A stretch of 64,000 nt of DNA from CAYZQE01 sp964480635 (GCA_964480635.1 CAYZQE010000001.1:1-64000), one strand, 5' to 3'; positions 1-9,431 are shown, counted from the stretch's first letter. Made by a program: numbers and translations. Notes: a model not told the origin generated them from the sequence alone.

Positions 1-8
1 AACAAATA

Positions 9-353
9 TTAATCGAGCCTGGCCCCATTGGTTTTTGAGCCATCTGCACCGTTTGTGCCATTTGAGCCATCTGCACCGTTTGTGCCATTTGAGCCATTTG
101 AGCCATTTGAGCCATTTGAGCCATTTGAGCCATCTGCACCATTACAAAGCATTTGGCTTTCATCTATTTCTGAGGCATCTAAAACACCGTTTTTATTTTC
201 GTCGATACCTGCATCTACTTCTATGCCTCCCGTGGGGCATTCGGCTCCTGGTGCTATCACTCTTGCTGCCGCAATGGTCGATGCGTTGCTGCTGGCATCA
301 ACGCCGCCTCCTCCGCCGCCACAGGCTGCTAGCCCAACCGTGATGGCTAACAC
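9..353 (-). CDS. Collagen-like repeat lipoprotein, probably frameshifted in its signal peptide
   Basis: The reading frame opens at a GTG and encodes a short hydrophobic stretch ending in a lipobox-like Gly-Leu-Ala-Ala-Cys, then a poly-Gly linker. A segment with a Cys and an EF-like acidic stretch (DENKNGVLD) follows, then a run of Gly-Ser-Asn / Gly-Thr-Asn / Gly-Ala-Asp triplets. The triplets come from 9-bp and 27-bp tandem repeats at about 46-155. The n-region of the signal peptide is missing from this frame. An ATG with a GGA ribosome site at 388 starts MDQSNKTTQ in another frame, and one extra base near 363 would join it to the lipobox frame. The C-terminus stops abruptly at 9, just after the repeats, whereas similar surface proteins usually continue. 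It is a phase-variable, decaying or mis-sequenced lipoprotein gene; function unknown. Confidence 0.55.
   Translation of the reverse strand: MLAITVGLAACGGGGGGVDASSNASTIAAARVIAPGAECPTGGIEVDAGIDENKNGVLDASEIDESQMLCNGADGSNGSNGSNGSNGSNGTNGADGSNGTNGADGSKTNGARLD
46..155. repeat. Minisatellite encoding collagen-like triplets
   Basis: On the minus strand this encodes Gly-X-Asn/Asp triplets. The plus strand shows two copies of a 27-bp unit (ccatctgcacc...tttgag) followed by about five copies of the 9-bp unit ccatttgag. Such arrays expand and contract by slippage. Confidence 0.8.
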
Positions 354-417
354 TGTTAAAATTGGGTGGTTTTATTTGACTGATCCATTTCAGTTATCCT
401 TTAGCTAGACGTTTAAT

Positions 418-443
418 AAAAAAACAGTGTACGCTGTTTTTTT
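418..443. terminator. Bidirectional intrinsic terminator downstream of miaA
   Basis: A perfect 10-bp stem (seven A-T pairs plus CAG/CTG) encloses a 6-nt loop. It has an A-run on one side and a T-run on the other, so it can work on either strand. It lies about 60 nt after the miaA stop and just upstream of the lipoprotein gene, separating the two minus-strand units. Confidence 0.7.
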
Positions 444-502
444 GATTAATGACCTTTTTACGAGGTGTTAACTCATTAAAATAGGTTGTTATGAATTGAT
501 GG

Positions 503-1435
503 TCATAATCGCTTTTGAATATAATCACTCACTTTCACCAGATCTAAATGGTCGCTATCAAACCATTGTGCATTTTGCTGTTTTCTTAGCCATGTGATTT
601 GGCGCTTTGCTAGCTGGCGCGTTGCTGCACATGCTTTATCTTTCATTGCTTGAAAGCTATAGTCACCATTCAAATATTCCCATGCTTGTCGATAGCCGAC
701 ACAACGCATGGATGAAAGGTCTAAAGACAAATTGCTTTTTGTCTTAAAGTGTTTTACTTCATTGATAAAGCCTTGCTCAAGCATTAAATCAAAACGCTTG
801 GTAATTCGTTGATGCAATAGGGTTCGGTCTTCTGGCGCTAATATTATTTTTATTAAATCATAGTTAAGCGTTGATTTTTTTTTATGTTGTTGCAATTGAG
901 ACAGCGGCTTACCCGTTAAATGAAACACTTCTAGCGCTCTCATGATTCGCTGCTTGTCGTTGGGCTTGATTCGCTCTGCACTGATTGCATCAATTCTCTT
1001 TAGCTCTTCATACAAAGCGGGCAAGCCTTCTTTATGCATTTTATCGGTTAAGTGTTGGCGGTAGCTTTCTTCAGACTGTGGCAATTCATCCATACCAAAC
1101 TCAAGCGTATTAAAATAAAGCATGGTGCCGCCCACTAACAAAGGAATATGACCTCGCGCTGTTATCTCATTCATTAGTTTTAATGCATCGCTTTTAAATT
1201 CCCATGCCGAATAACTTTGCTCTGGCGGGATAATATCAATTAAGAAGTGAGGCGCTTGATTAAGCTCTGGCTCACTGGGTTTAGCTGTGCCTATATCCAT
1301 CCCTTTATAGATGAGCGCAGAATCGACACTGATGATTTCACATGGGAACTTTTGCAGCAGCTCAATGGCTAATGTTGTCTTCCCAGTTGCGGTGGCCCCC
1401 ATTAAAAAGATAGCTGGCGGTAATGCGCTATCCAT
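503..1435 (-). CDS. miaA: tRNA dimethylallyltransferase MiaA
   Basis: Transfers a dimethylallyl group from DMAPP to A37 of tRNAs that read codons starting with U, the first step of ms2i6A formation. The P-loop GATATGKT lies at residues 13-20. The DSALIYKGMDIGTAKP segment is the family signature around the tRNA/DMAPP site, and QRIMRALEV matches the conserved QRI.RALEV block. Length (310 aa) is typical. The ATG follows the mutL stop by 2 nt, so it is translated with mutL in an amiC-mutL-miaA unit. The usual downstream hfq is absent; a terminator follows instead. Confidence 0.97.
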   Translation of the reverse strand: MDSALPPAIFLMGATATGKTTLAIELLQKFPCEIISVDSALIYKGMDIGTAKPSEPELNQAPHFLIDIIPPEQSYSAWEFKSDALKLMNEITARGHIPLLVGGTMLYFNTLEFGMDELPQSEESYRQHLTDKMHKEGLPALYEELKRIDAISAERIKPNDKQRIMRALEVFHLTGKPLSQLQQHKKKSTLNYDLIKIILAPEDRTLLHQRITKRFDLMLEQGFINEVKHFKTKSNLSLDLSSMRCVGYRQAWEYLNGDYSFQAMKDKACAATRQLAKRQITWLRKQQNAQWFDSDHLDLVKVSDYIQKRL

Positions 1436-1437
1436 TA

Positions 1438-3255
1438 TTATTGCCCACGCTTAAAGAGATTATCTAACTGTTTTAATGACATTTGCATCCATGTGGGGCG
1501 ACCATGGTTGCATTGCCCACTGCGCTCTGTGGCTTCAATATCACGCAATAAGGCGTTCATTTCATCGCGCGTTAATAGGCGGTTGGCTCGAACTGAGCCA
1601 TGACATGCCATGGTTGATAGCAATTCGTTTTGCTGCTGTTCTAAGCGTTCTGATGACCCAAACTCAAGCATATCGGCTAATACGTCTCGTACCAAATTTT
1701 CCATATCGGCATTTTTTAATAATGCTGGCACTTGGCGAATACTAATTTGTTCTGGTGCCAAGCGATCCAGCTCTAAGCCCAGTTTTTTGAAATGGTTCGC
1801 ATAGTTTTCAACTATATCGGCTTCTGTTTGGCTGACATGCATTGTGATTGGCACCAATAAAGGTTGCGTAACCACATGCTCGCTTTCAAAGGCTGTTTTT
1901 AAGCGTTCGTAAACAATACGTTCGTGCGCTGCATGCATGTCGACAATTAAAAGCCCTTGTTCGTTTTCGGCCAGCACATAAATGCCTTTTAGTTGCGCTA
2001 AGGCAAAACCTAAAGGCGGGATTGTTGGTGGTGAAGTCGGTGCATCGGGCGTTGCAAACAGTTGCGAATAATCACTGCCCTTTTCTTGCACTGACGCATA
2101 TGACGTTGGTTGCTGAAACGAGGTTGTTTGTCTTTGAGGTGGTGCATAACGCAGTTCAGCTTGAGACGTTTCATTAGGCTGAGATAAATTGGGCTGAGAT
2201 AAAATACCTGATGGTTCATTTTGCCCCACGGGTAACACTTGAGCTACTTTTTGGTCTTCTGTTGATGTTTGTGAAATACAGCGATAAATATTGCGGTACA
2301 CAAAGTCGTGTATTAACCGTGATTCACGAAAGCGTACTTCGTGTTTTTGTGGATGCACATTCACATCGACCGATTGTGGTGGCATGGTTAAGTGACAGAC
2401 ATAGGCGGGATGACGACCATGAAATAGAACATCTCTATAAGCAAGCTTAACCGCATGATTAATCACCTTATCTTTAATTACTCGACCATTGATATAAAAG
2501 TATTGGTAATCGGGTTGGCTGCGTGAAAACACGGGTAAGGCTATCCAACCTTTTAACTCATGACCATCCATTTCAGCATGTACTGGAATTAAGCTTTCGG
2601 CAAAGCTTTTACCGCAAATTTGCTCGATGCGATAACGCTGTTGTTGATCGTCATTAGCCACTGACACTTGATAAATGGTTTTTTGGTTATGGATTAACTT
2701 AAACGCAACGTGCGGATGACTGAGCATTAGAGTCTTTATTAAAGATTCAATATGGGTGTATTCAGTGCGCTCTGTTTTTAAAAATTTCTTTCGAGCGGGG
2801 ACATTATAAAAAATATCCCGTATTTCAATCGAAGTGCCGTTACCGGCCGAAGCCGGTTTTATTTCGCCGTCATTACGTCCCGCTAAGGCCCAAGCGTTAG
2901 CATCTTCGGCTGTCTTTGAGGTTATCGTCATTCTAGAAATTGAAGCAATACTGGGTAAGGCTTCACCCCTAAAACCAAGTGACATGATGCCACTTAAGTC
3001 GTCTAAATCTTTAATTTTGCTGGTGGCATGGCGTGATAATGCCAAGGGTAAGTCTGCCTGACTGATGCCGCAGCCGTTATCTGTAATCTTTATTAATTTA
3101 GTGCCTCCTGCCTCTATCAAAATATCAATGGAGGAGGCACCCGAATCTAAGCTGTTTTCAACCAATTCTTTAACCACAGAGGAAGGACGCTCAATAACCT
3201 CGCCCGCCGCTATTTGGTTAATTAAGTGTGATGATAAGGTTTGAATTTTAGGCAT
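1438..3255 (-). CDS. mutL: DNA mismatch repair protein MutL (endonuclease-type motifs)
   Basis: GHKL ATPase that links MutS mismatch recognition to strand processing. The N-terminal half carries the ATP-site motifs: IAAGEVIERPSSVVKELVENS, DNGCGI and RGEALPSIASIS. A Pro/Gln/Ser-rich linker covers about residues 335-415. The C-terminal dimerisation domain contains DMHAAHERIVYE, fitting the D-x-H-A-x2-E-x4-E metal motif of nicking MutL proteins, plus ACHGSVRA and QCNHGRPTW. E. coli MutL lacks this nuclease motif, so this protein is probably a latent endonuclease like that of Pseudomonas (inference from family knowledge). 605 aa is a normal length. It lies 32 nt after amiC and 2 nt before miaA. 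Confidence 0.96.
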   Translation of the reverse strand: MPKIQTLSSHLINQIAAGEVIERPSSVVKELVENSLDSGASSIDILIEAGGTKLIKITDNGCGISQADLPLALSRHATSKIKDLDDLSGIMSLGFRGEALPSIASISRMTITSKTAEDANAWALAGRNDGEIKPASAGNGTSIEIRDIFYNVPARKKFLKTERTEYTHIESLIKTLMLSHPHVAFKLIHNQKTIYQVSVANDDQQQRYRIEQICGKSFAESLIPVHAEMDGHELKGWIALPVFSRSQPDYQYFYINGRVIKDKVINHAVKLAYRDVLFHGRHPAYVCHLTMPPQSVDVNVHPQKHEVRFRESRLIHDFVYRNIYRCISQTSTEDQKVAQVLPVGQNEPSGILSQPNLSQPNETSQAELRYAPPQRQTTSFQQPTSYASVQEKGSDYSQLFATPDAPTSPPTIPPLGFALAQLKGIYVLAENEQGLLIVDMHAAHERIVYERLKTAFESEHVVTQPLLVPITMHVSQTEADIVENYANHFKKLGLELDRLAPEQISIRQVPALLKNADMENLVRDVLADMLEFGSSERLEQQQNELLSTMACHGSVRANRLLTRDEMNALLRDIEATERSGQCNHGRPTWMQMSLKQLDNLFKRGQ

Positions 3256-3287
3256 GAGTAAAACTGACTATAAGGGGTAGATTAAGT

Positions 3288-4448
3288 CTAACTTTTTATA
3301 TGTTTTTTAATGCCTAAAAAAATGGCGCTAGCTAACTTAGTTTGATGTTTACTAGAACGTAGACGCTTTTCTTCTTTTAGATTAGATAAAAAAGCTGTTT
3401 CTACCAATATAGAGGGCATATCAGGCGCTTTTAACACGGCAAAACCTGCTTGCTGTACGTATTTTTTATTAACCTTACCTACTTTTTTTAATTGCTTGAG
3501 TACATCATTGCCTAACTCAATACTATTTTGAATGGTATTGGTTTGAGTTAAATCGAGTAACACCGATGCAATTAAATCATCTTTATCGTCTAAGCTAACG
3601 CCACCAATTAAATCGGATGCATTTTCTTTATCCGCCATCCAGCGTGCGGCTTCTGAACTAGCGCCATTAATCGACAAGGCATATACCGATGAGCCTTCTA
3701 CTTTAGAGTTTTTAAACGAATCGGCATGTATCGATATAAAAAGGTCAGCTTGATGGTCTCTTGCTGTTTTCACCCTATTTCGCAACACAACATATTTGTC
3801 AGTTGAACGTGTTAAAATAGCTTTATAGCCATTTTGGCGATTAATTAGTTTAAATAATTTTTTACTGACGGCTAAGGTAATGTCTTTTTCACGCGTGCCT
3901 TTTTTACCAATTGCGCCCGGGTCTCGACCACCATGACCGGGGTCTATGGCGATAATAATTTGTTTTTTATTAAGCTGGGCTTTTTGTGTGTTGGTAATAA
4001 TAGGGGTGGGACTTAAATTAGTGGCATGCAAATCAACTACTAAACGCTCGCCATGCTGTTCATTAGCGCCTAAGGCAAAAACACGCGGTCTGGTTTTTTG
4101 CTTTAAGTCGAGCACGACGCGTAAATCGTGGTTATTTCGAGACGCAGAACGAATGCCTTTTAACAGTTTTGTTTCATGTGAAATTTGACGTAATGCGGCA
4201 CGCTTATCGGTATTTCTGAAATCAATAACAATACGATAGGGATTATTTAAAATAATCATCGAGTGTTTCACGCTATGGGTTAAATCAAAAACAACTCGCG
4301 TATGGTCGTCGCTAGTCTTAGAGACCCGAACACCTTGAATGGCTGACTTAGCCCATGCTGTTTTTTGACCTAACAAAAAAGCAAAACCAGCACCTAAAGA
4401 TACGATTTTTTTAAGAATGATGCGTCTGGTTAATGATGAGTCGCGCAT
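3288..4448 (-). CDS. amiC: Periplasmic N-acetylmuramoyl-L-alanine amidase (AmiB/AmiC type)
   Basis: Cleaves the amide bond between MurNAc and the stem peptide during daughter-cell separation. The N-terminus has a twin-arginine signal (TRRIILKK, Arg8-Arg9, then a hydrophobic stretch ending near Ala-Trp-Ala), as in E. coli AmiC. An AMIN targeting domain covers about residues 36-130. A zinc Amidase_3 domain covers about 165-382, with AIDPGHGGRDPGAIG, SIHADSF and a late catalytic Glu in VETAFLSN. It heads the amiC-mutL-miaA unit, as amiB does in enterobacteria. The symbol amiB is equally defensible; the Tat signal favours amiC. Confidence 0.93.
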   Translation of the reverse strand: MRDSSLTRRIILKKIVSLGAGFAFLLGQKTAWAKSAIQGVRVSKTSDDHTRVVFDLTHSVKHSMIILNNPYRIVIDFRNTDKRAALRQISHETKLLKGIRSASRNNHDLRVVLDLKQKTRPRVFALGANEQHGERLVVDLHATNLSPTPIITNTQKAQLNKKQIIIAIDPGHGGRDPGAIGKKGTREKDITLAVSKKLFKLINRQNGYKAILTRSTDKYVVLRNRVKTARDHQADLFISIHADSFKNSKVEGSSVYALSINGASSEAARWMADKENASDLIGGVSLDDKDDLIASVLLDLTQTNTIQNSIELGNDVLKQLKKVGKVNKKYVQQAGFAVLKAPDMPSILVETAFLSNLKEEKRLRSSKHQTKLASAIFLGIKKHIKS

Positions 4449-4475
4449 AAGAAAAGCTGTTAGTTAATTTCGACT

Positions 4476-4481
4476 ATTATA
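4476..4481 (-). promoter_or_regulatory. Candidate -10 box upstream of amiC
   Basis: A perfect TATAAT lies on the minus strand 28 nt before the amiC ATG, in the short gap after ccoS. No convincing -35 hexamer is present 16-18 nt upstream, so this is a weak promoter call. Confidence 0.3.
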
Positions 4482-4498
4482 CATAGAAAAAAACCCTA

Positions 4499-4690
4499 TT
4501 ATTGATTCTTTTTTGCGACAGTTTTATCGACATTAAGTTCTGATTTAATGCCATCATCATCCATCAAAATACGGTATGCGGGGCCTTCTAAGTCATCCAT
4601 TTGACCTGACTTTACAGACCATAAATAAACAACCGCCATAAAAACAACCAATACCATAGCAATAGGAATTAAAAGAAATACAATATCCAT
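4499..4690 (-). CDS. ccoS: cbb3-type oxidase assembly protein CcoS
   Basis: Small single-span membrane protein needed for cofactor insertion into cbb3 oxidase. It has one transmembrane helix (about residues 3-25, IVFLLIPIAMVLVVFMAVVY). A short soluble tail follows with the family's Q-x-D-D-L-E-G-P-A-Y-R-I-L-x-D-D block. I chose the ATG at 4690 (63 aa), which starts right at the helix; a GTG at 4705 would add five residues. It directly follows ccoI on the same strand, the usual ccoI-ccoS order. The charged tail ending KKNQ is variable in the family. Confidence 0.92.
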   Translation of the reverse strand: MDIVFLLIPIAMVLVVFMAVVYLWSVKSGQMDDLEGPAYRILMDDDGIKSELNVDKTVAKKNQ

Positions 4691-4714
4691 AATATTTAAC
4701 AACACTTTAAAATG

Positions 4715-7162
4715 TTAATGCCTCAAACGCATGGCGTTTATTACCACCACCAAAGAGCTCAAAGACATGCCAAGCGCAGCCAACCAAGGCTGAATTAAAC
4801 CACTAACCGCAAATGGGATAGCGACAATATTGTAGCCTATTGCCCATGCAAAGTTTTGCTTAATAATGGCATTCATTTTTTGACTTAAGTCTAGCACGTC
4901 AATTATAGGCTGCGTTAAACGGCTTTTCACAATAAGGTCTGACGAAGCTGATGCGATATCAGTGCCACTGCTCATGGATAAGGCAACATCAGCAGCCGAT
5001 AAAACAGGTGCATCGTTAATGCCATCGCCCAACATGGCTACTTTATACCCTTGCTGCTGCAATGACTTCACATAAAGTAGCTTTTGCTCTGGTGATTGCT
5101 CGGCTAATGCCGTTTTTATACCCAGTTGTTTCGCAACCGCCGCAACCGTTTGTTGTTGGTCGCCACTTAATAAAACAACCTTTTTACCCCGTTTATGCAG
5201 GCTTTTTATGGTCTTTTTTGCATCTTCTTTTAAGGGGTCATTTAAATAAAATATGGCTAATACCTTATTTTTGCTAAACAAATAAACCGCTTTTAAAGCA
5301 CTGTTATTTATTGTCGCTGGCTGATCAATGGATCGCTCAATAAGCCATGAATAACTGCCTAAATAATAACGTTCATTTTCATAGTCACCACTTAAGCCTT
5401 TACTCGCCATTTGCTCAAAATCATTAAGCTTTATACTGCCTGCATTTAGGGCTGAAAAAGCACTCGCAATAGGGTGTTCTGAGCGCTGCTCTAATGCTTT
5501 AGCTATGGATAGATATAAAGACTGGTTATGTTCTGTTTGATAGTCAATAGATTCAATACTCAATTTGCCTTGCGTTAAGGTGCCTGTTTTATCAAAAACA
5601 AAGACATCCGCTTTTTCTAGTTGCTCTAGTGCATTGGTCTTTGCCACTAACACACCTAATGTTGTGCTTTTTCCAATCGTGGCTGAAATTGCGGCGGGTG
5701 TTGCTAATGATAACGCACATGGGCAAGTCACCACTAGGGTTGCCACCATGATGGCTATGGCTTGAGAGGGGTCGTAAATAGACCAATAAATGCCGGCTGA
5801 CATGACGATTAAAATGATGATGATAACGAATTTTGTGGCTACTTTATCGGCTAACAATGCCACGCGCGGCTTATAATGCTGTGCTTTTTCTACTAAACGT
5901 AAAATAGACGATAACACGGTATCTTGGCCAACTTTACTCACTTTAATATTAATCGCAGCACCTACATTTAAAGAGCCTGCAATAACTGTTTGCAGTATTT
6001 CTTTATTAACGGCTTTTGACTCGCCAGTGAGTAAAGATTCATCGATTTGGGCTGTTTTTGACAATAAATTACCATCCGCAGGTAAATACTCACCCGCTCT
6101 AACCAGTACTTCGTCATCAATCTTTAATTCGGCTATCGGTACTGTGCTTATCGTGTCGTCTTGGTTCACGACATTAGCCATCGCTGGCTTCATATCAGCG
6201 AGCCTTTCTATTTTTTCTGCTGATTTTTTTCGTGCCATTAATTCGATATAGCGCACGCCTAACAAGAGAAAGACAAACATACAGATCGAATCAAAATAGA
6301 CATGCCCTACTTGAAAATAGGTATTATAAACACTTGAAACAAAGGCTAAGCTGATGGCTAAGGTCACTGGGACATCCATCCCCGCTCGTTTGTTTTTTAA
6401 ATCAGTTATGGCGCCTTTAAAAAAGGGTTTTGCCGAAAAAAACAAAACGGGAATGGTTAAAAACAAACTTAACCACTGGAACAATAATTTATAATTATCC
6501 GCTATACCCCAATAATCACCACTGTATAAAGCCACCGCAAACATCATCGTTTGCATACCAAACAACGCGGCAACGCCCACTTGCCTTAATAGTAAAGAAC
6601 GCTGCTTTTCAAATAACTGTTGCTGCTTTGCCACGTCATAGGGATGTGCTAAATAACCAATTTTAGAAATGGCTTCTAAAATATCACTTAAGCTCATGAC
6701 ACTGTTATCCCATTGAACCGTGGCTCGATGTGTTGAATAATTTATTTTTACCGCAATAATTCCGTTTAATTGGTTTAAATACTGTTCATTTAACCAAACG
6801 CAAGCTGAACAAACGATTCCCTCAAGAATTAATGAGACCTCTTTAATGTTTTCATGATGAGAACTTTGATGCACAAATTGCTTTTGAATAAGCGGGTTGT
6901 CATAAGCCTGTAATGAACTTAAAAATTCAGGCACTAATTCTTTTGCCGTGACAGACGTTGCCTCTCTAAAATTGTAATAACTTTCCATACCAGAAGAAAC
7001 AATGGCGTCTGCCACTGCTTTACACCCAGCGCAGCACATCAACCTTTGTTCATTGTTAATTAATGCTGTATATGCCGTTATTTTAGTGGGTAGCCCACAA
7101 TGGAAACAAGGCTTTTCTTTATCCCCTATTTTTTCTACGGATTTAGTTTTTTTAGTAGTCAT
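4715..7162 (-). CDS. ccoI: Copper-transporting P1B-type ATPase CcoI/FixI for cbb3 oxidase
   Basis: Moves Cu(I) out of the cytoplasm to supply the CuB site of cbb3 oxidase. The N-terminus has extra metal ligands typical of CcoI: C-x2-C at 19-22 and CCAGC at 43-47. An HMA domain with CSAC at 118-121 follows. The core has the TM6 motif CPC (about 479), the phosphorylation site DKTGTLT (about 523), the SEHP loop and GDGINDAPV (about 712). About eight membrane helices are visible; 815 aa is the usual CcoI length. It is followed by ccoS and is divergent from the Yip1-family gene, with only 62 nt between the starts. Confidence 0.95.
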   Translation of the reverse strand: MTTKKTKSVEKIGDKEKPCFHCGLPTKITAYTALINNEQRLMCCAGCKAVADAIVSSGMESYYNFREATSVTAKELVPEFLSSLQAYDNPLIQKQFVHQSSHHENIKEVSLILEGIVCSACVWLNEQYLNQLNGIIAVKINYSTHRATVQWDNSVMSLSDILEAISKIGYLAHPYDVAKQQQLFEKQRSLLLRQVGVAALFGMQTMMFAVALYSGDYWGIADNYKLLFQWLSLFLTIPVLFFSAKPFFKGAITDLKNKRAGMDVPVTLAISLAFVSSVYNTYFQVGHVYFDSICMFVFLLLGVRYIELMARKKSAEKIERLADMKPAMANVVNQDDTISTVPIAELKIDDEVLVRAGEYLPADGNLLSKTAQIDESLLTGESKAVNKEILQTVIAGSLNVGAAINIKVSKVGQDTVLSSILRLVEKAQHYKPRVALLADKVATKFVIIIILIVMSAGIYWSIYDPSQAIAIMVATLVVTCPCALSLATPAAISATIGKSTTLGVLVAKTNALEQLEKADVFVFDKTGTLTQGKLSIESIDYQTEHNQSLYLSIAKALEQRSEHPIASAFSALNAGSIKLNDFEQMASKGLSGDYENERYYLGSYSWLIERSIDQPATINNSALKAVYLFSKNKVLAIFYLNDPLKEDAKKTIKSLHKRGKKVVLLSGDQQQTVAAVAKQLGIKTALAEQSPEQKLLYVKSLQQQGYKVAMLGDGINDAPVLSAADVALSMSSGTDIASASSDLIVKSRLTQPIIDVLDLSQKMNAIIKQNFAWAIGYNIVAIPFAVSGLIQPWLAALGMSLSSLVVVINAMRLRH

Positions 7163-7224
7163 TGATGATAAAATAAGTATATTATTAAAAAATCTAAAAG
7201 AAAATTATATCTAAGAGGCGATCA

Positions 7225-7830
7225 ATGTTCAAAATAAAACACGTGGTAGGCTTATTAACAAGCCCAAATGAAACCTGGAAAAAAATTAGCGACGAAGATA
7301 ACACGGTATCAGGTCACCTTTTTGGTTATGTTTTTATTTTAGCCGCCTTAGGCCCTGCCGCAGGTTACTATGGAACAACAGAAGTGGGTTGGCAAATTGG
7401 CGCAAGAGAAGCCGTTAAGCTCAGCCATGAAAGCGCACTCACCATTGCTGTTATGTATTACATTATGACCGTTTTTGCAGTGATTGGTTTAGGTATTTTA
7501 GTGCAATGGATGGCCAAAACTTATAAAGGCGAATGCCTTATTGGACGTGCAATTGCATTAGCAGGCTACACCGCAACGCCAATTTTTTTAATCGGCGTTT
7601 CTGAACTTTACCCTGTATTATGGTTTAACCTCATCATTGGATTACCCGCCTTGGCTTATACTGTTTTTCTCCTATACTCTGGTGTTCCTATCATGATGAA
7701 AGTATCTGAAGACAAAGGGTTTCTTATGTCTAGTGCCTTATTGGGGCTTGGTATGGTTGCTTTAGTGAGTATGATGGGTGCTATGGCTATCGCTTGGGGC
7801 ATGGGCTTTCAACCACAATTTGTTGATTAA
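7225..7830 (+). CDS. Yip1-family integral membrane protein
   Basis: 201 aa with about five hydrophobic helices (roughly 31-48, 75-98, 112-132, 138-158 and 170-195). The N-terminal amphipathic piece ends in SPNETWKKI, matching the opening of Yip1 domain (PF04893) proteins, where a Trp-x-x-I segment precedes the first span. A good ribosome site (GAGGCG) lies 6 nt before the ATG. It sits between ccoI and ccoN. Molecular function is not known for bacterial members. Its position next to cytochrome oxidase genes may only reflect genome organisation. Confidence 0.75.
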   Translation: MFKIKHVVGLLTSPNETWKKISDEDNTVSGHLFGYVFILAALGPAAGYYGTTEVGWQIGAREAVKLSHESALTIAVMYYIMTVFAVIGLGILVQWMAKTYKGECLIGRAIALAGYTATPIFLIGVSELYPVLWFNLIIGLPALAYTVFLLYSGVPIMMKVSEDKGFLMSSALLGLGMVALVSMMGAMAIAWGMGFQPQFVD

Positions 7831-7863
7831 CATGAGAAGCCTCGATAGCTAATTAACTTATTA

Positions 7864-7877
7864 TTGATCTATATCAA
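7864..7877 (+). promoter_or_regulatory. FNR/ANR binding site upstream of ccoN
   Basis: TTGAT-CTAT-ATCAA matches the FNR/ANR palindrome TTGAT-N4-ATCAA at all ten conserved positions. It is centred about 124 nt before the ccoN ATG. The cbb3 operon is a classic O2-limitation target of FNR/ANR/FixK proteins. A TAGATA at 7895-7900 could be a -10 element, but its spacing is shorter than a textbook class II promoter. Confidence 0.85.
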
Positions 7878-7994
7878 TTTTGTGGTTTGAGATTTAGATA
7901 GGTGGCTCTCATAATAAGCTAAAATTACCGTGCCAATTAAAAATTAATCGTTTTCAAATTATTTTAAACTTAAAAAACTAAGGACAACATTTTC

Positions 7995-9422
7995 ATGTCT
8001 GAATCTACTATAGACGAACAATATAATTATAAAATTGTGAGGCAATTTGCCATTATGTCCATCTTTTGGGGCATTATCGGCATGAGTATCGGCGTTTTTA
8101 TCGCCGCTCAATTAGCCTGGCCCGCATTAAATTTTGATACGTCTTGGTTATCATTTGGGCGCTTACGTCCTTTACATACCAATACGGTTATTTTTGCCTT
8201 TGGTGGTTCAGTCTTATTCGCCACCTCGTATTATTCAGTGCAACGCACGTGTTACACCACATTATTTTCACCCAAATTAGCTGCTTTTACTTTTTGGGGG
8301 TGGCAACTTGTCATCGTGTTAGCGTTTATTACTTTGCCATTAGGCTTAACGTCATCAAAAGAATACGCAGAATTGATTTGGCCGATTGATATTTTATTAG
8401 GCCTTGTTTGGGTGTCTTACTTGGTTGTTTTTATCGGCACTATTATGAAGCGCCGAGTAAAGCACATTTATGTTTCTAACTGGTTTTTCTCTGGTTTTAT
8501 CATCACGGTTGCCATGTTGCACATTATTAATAGTGCGAGTGTGCCTTATTCATTAACAGGCAGTTACTCTGCTTATTCTGGTGTTCAAGATGCCATGATT
8601 CAGTGGTGGTATGGGCATAATGCAGTGGGCTTTTTCTTAACCGCTGGTTTCTTAGGTATCATGTATTATTTTTTACCTAAGCAAGCAAATCGCCCTGTGT
8701 ATTCTTATCGTTTATCGGTAGTTCATTTTTGGGCTATTTCATTCACTTATATTTGGGCTGGCTCTCACCACCTTCATTACACTGCGTTACCGGATTGGAC
8801 TCAAAACCTAGGTATGGTGATGTCACTTATCTTGTTAGCACCTAGTTGGGGTGGCATGATTAACGGCATTATGACGTTATCGGGCAGTTGGGAAAAATTG
8901 CGCACTGACCCTATTTTAAAATTCTTAGTTGTTTCCGTATCGTTCTATGGCATGGCAACTTTTGAAGGCCCTATGATGGCGATCAAAACGGTTAATGCTT
9001 TGTCTCATTACACTGACTGGACTATTGGTCATGTTCATTCAGGTGCTTTAGGTTGGGTGGCGTTCATTTCGATTGGAGCCTTGTATTACTTATTGCCGCG
9101 TCTTTATAATCGTGAAATGTACAGCACAAAACTGATTGAAATGCATTTTTGGATCGCAACAGTTGGCATTGTTTTATACATCACATCCATGTGGATCTCA
9201 GGCATCATGCAAGGTTTGATGTGGAGAGCTATAAATGCCGACGGCACCTTAACCTATAGCTTTGTTGAAAGTGTTCAAGCCATGCATCCTTTTTACATTA
9301 TCCGCTGGTTAGGCGGTGTATTCTTTGTTGCCGGCATGTTTATTATGGCTTACAACATTTACAAAACAATTAAAGGGGCGGAACCTGCTACTGCAAATGT
9401 TCCCGTACCGGCGGCTCATTAG
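7995..9422 (+). CDS. ccoN: cbb3-type cytochrome c oxidase subunit I
   Basis: Catalytic haem-copper subunit that reduces O2 to water and pumps protons. About 12 transmembrane helices. His ligands are visible in [11 protein letters not shown] (His61, low-spin haem), [10 protein letters not shown] (about 204-212, CuB), [12 protein letters not shown] (about 258) and the helix-X pair [12 protein letters not shown] (about 345). 475 aa is standard. An upstream AAGGAC may serve as ribosome site. First gene of the ccoNOQP unit; the gap to ccoO is 9 nt. Confidence 0.98.
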   Translation: MSESTIDEQYNYKIVRQFAIMSIFWGIIGMSIGVFIAAQLAWPALNFDTSWLSFGRLRPLHTNTVIFAFGGSVLFATSYYSVQRTCYTTLFSPKLAAFTFWGWQLVIVLAFITLPLGLTSSKEYAELIWPIDILLGLVWVSYLVVFIGTIMKRRVKHIYVSNWFFSGFIITVAMLHIINSASVPYSLTGSYSAYSGVQDAMIQWWYGHNAVGFFLTAGFLGIMYYFLPKQANRPVYSYRLSVVHFWAISFTYIWAGSHHLHYTALPDWTQNLGMVMSLILLAPSWGGMINGIMTLSGSWEKLRTDPILKFLVVSVSFYGMATFEGPMMAIKTVNALSHYTDWTIGHVHSGALGWVAFISIGALYYLLPRLYNREMYSTKLIEMHFWIATVGIVLYITSMWISGIMQGLMWRAINADGTLTYSFVESVQAMHPFYIIRWLGGVFFVAGMFIMAYNIYKTIKGAEPATANVPVPAAH

Positions 9423-9431
9423 GAGAAGACC

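Noticed and set aside
28..408. Plus-strand reading frame of 126 codons over the lipoprotein gene
   Set aside because: It is the mirror of the repeat tract (Phe-Glu-Pro-Ser-Ala-Pro repeats) and has no ribosome site; the minus frame has a lipobox.
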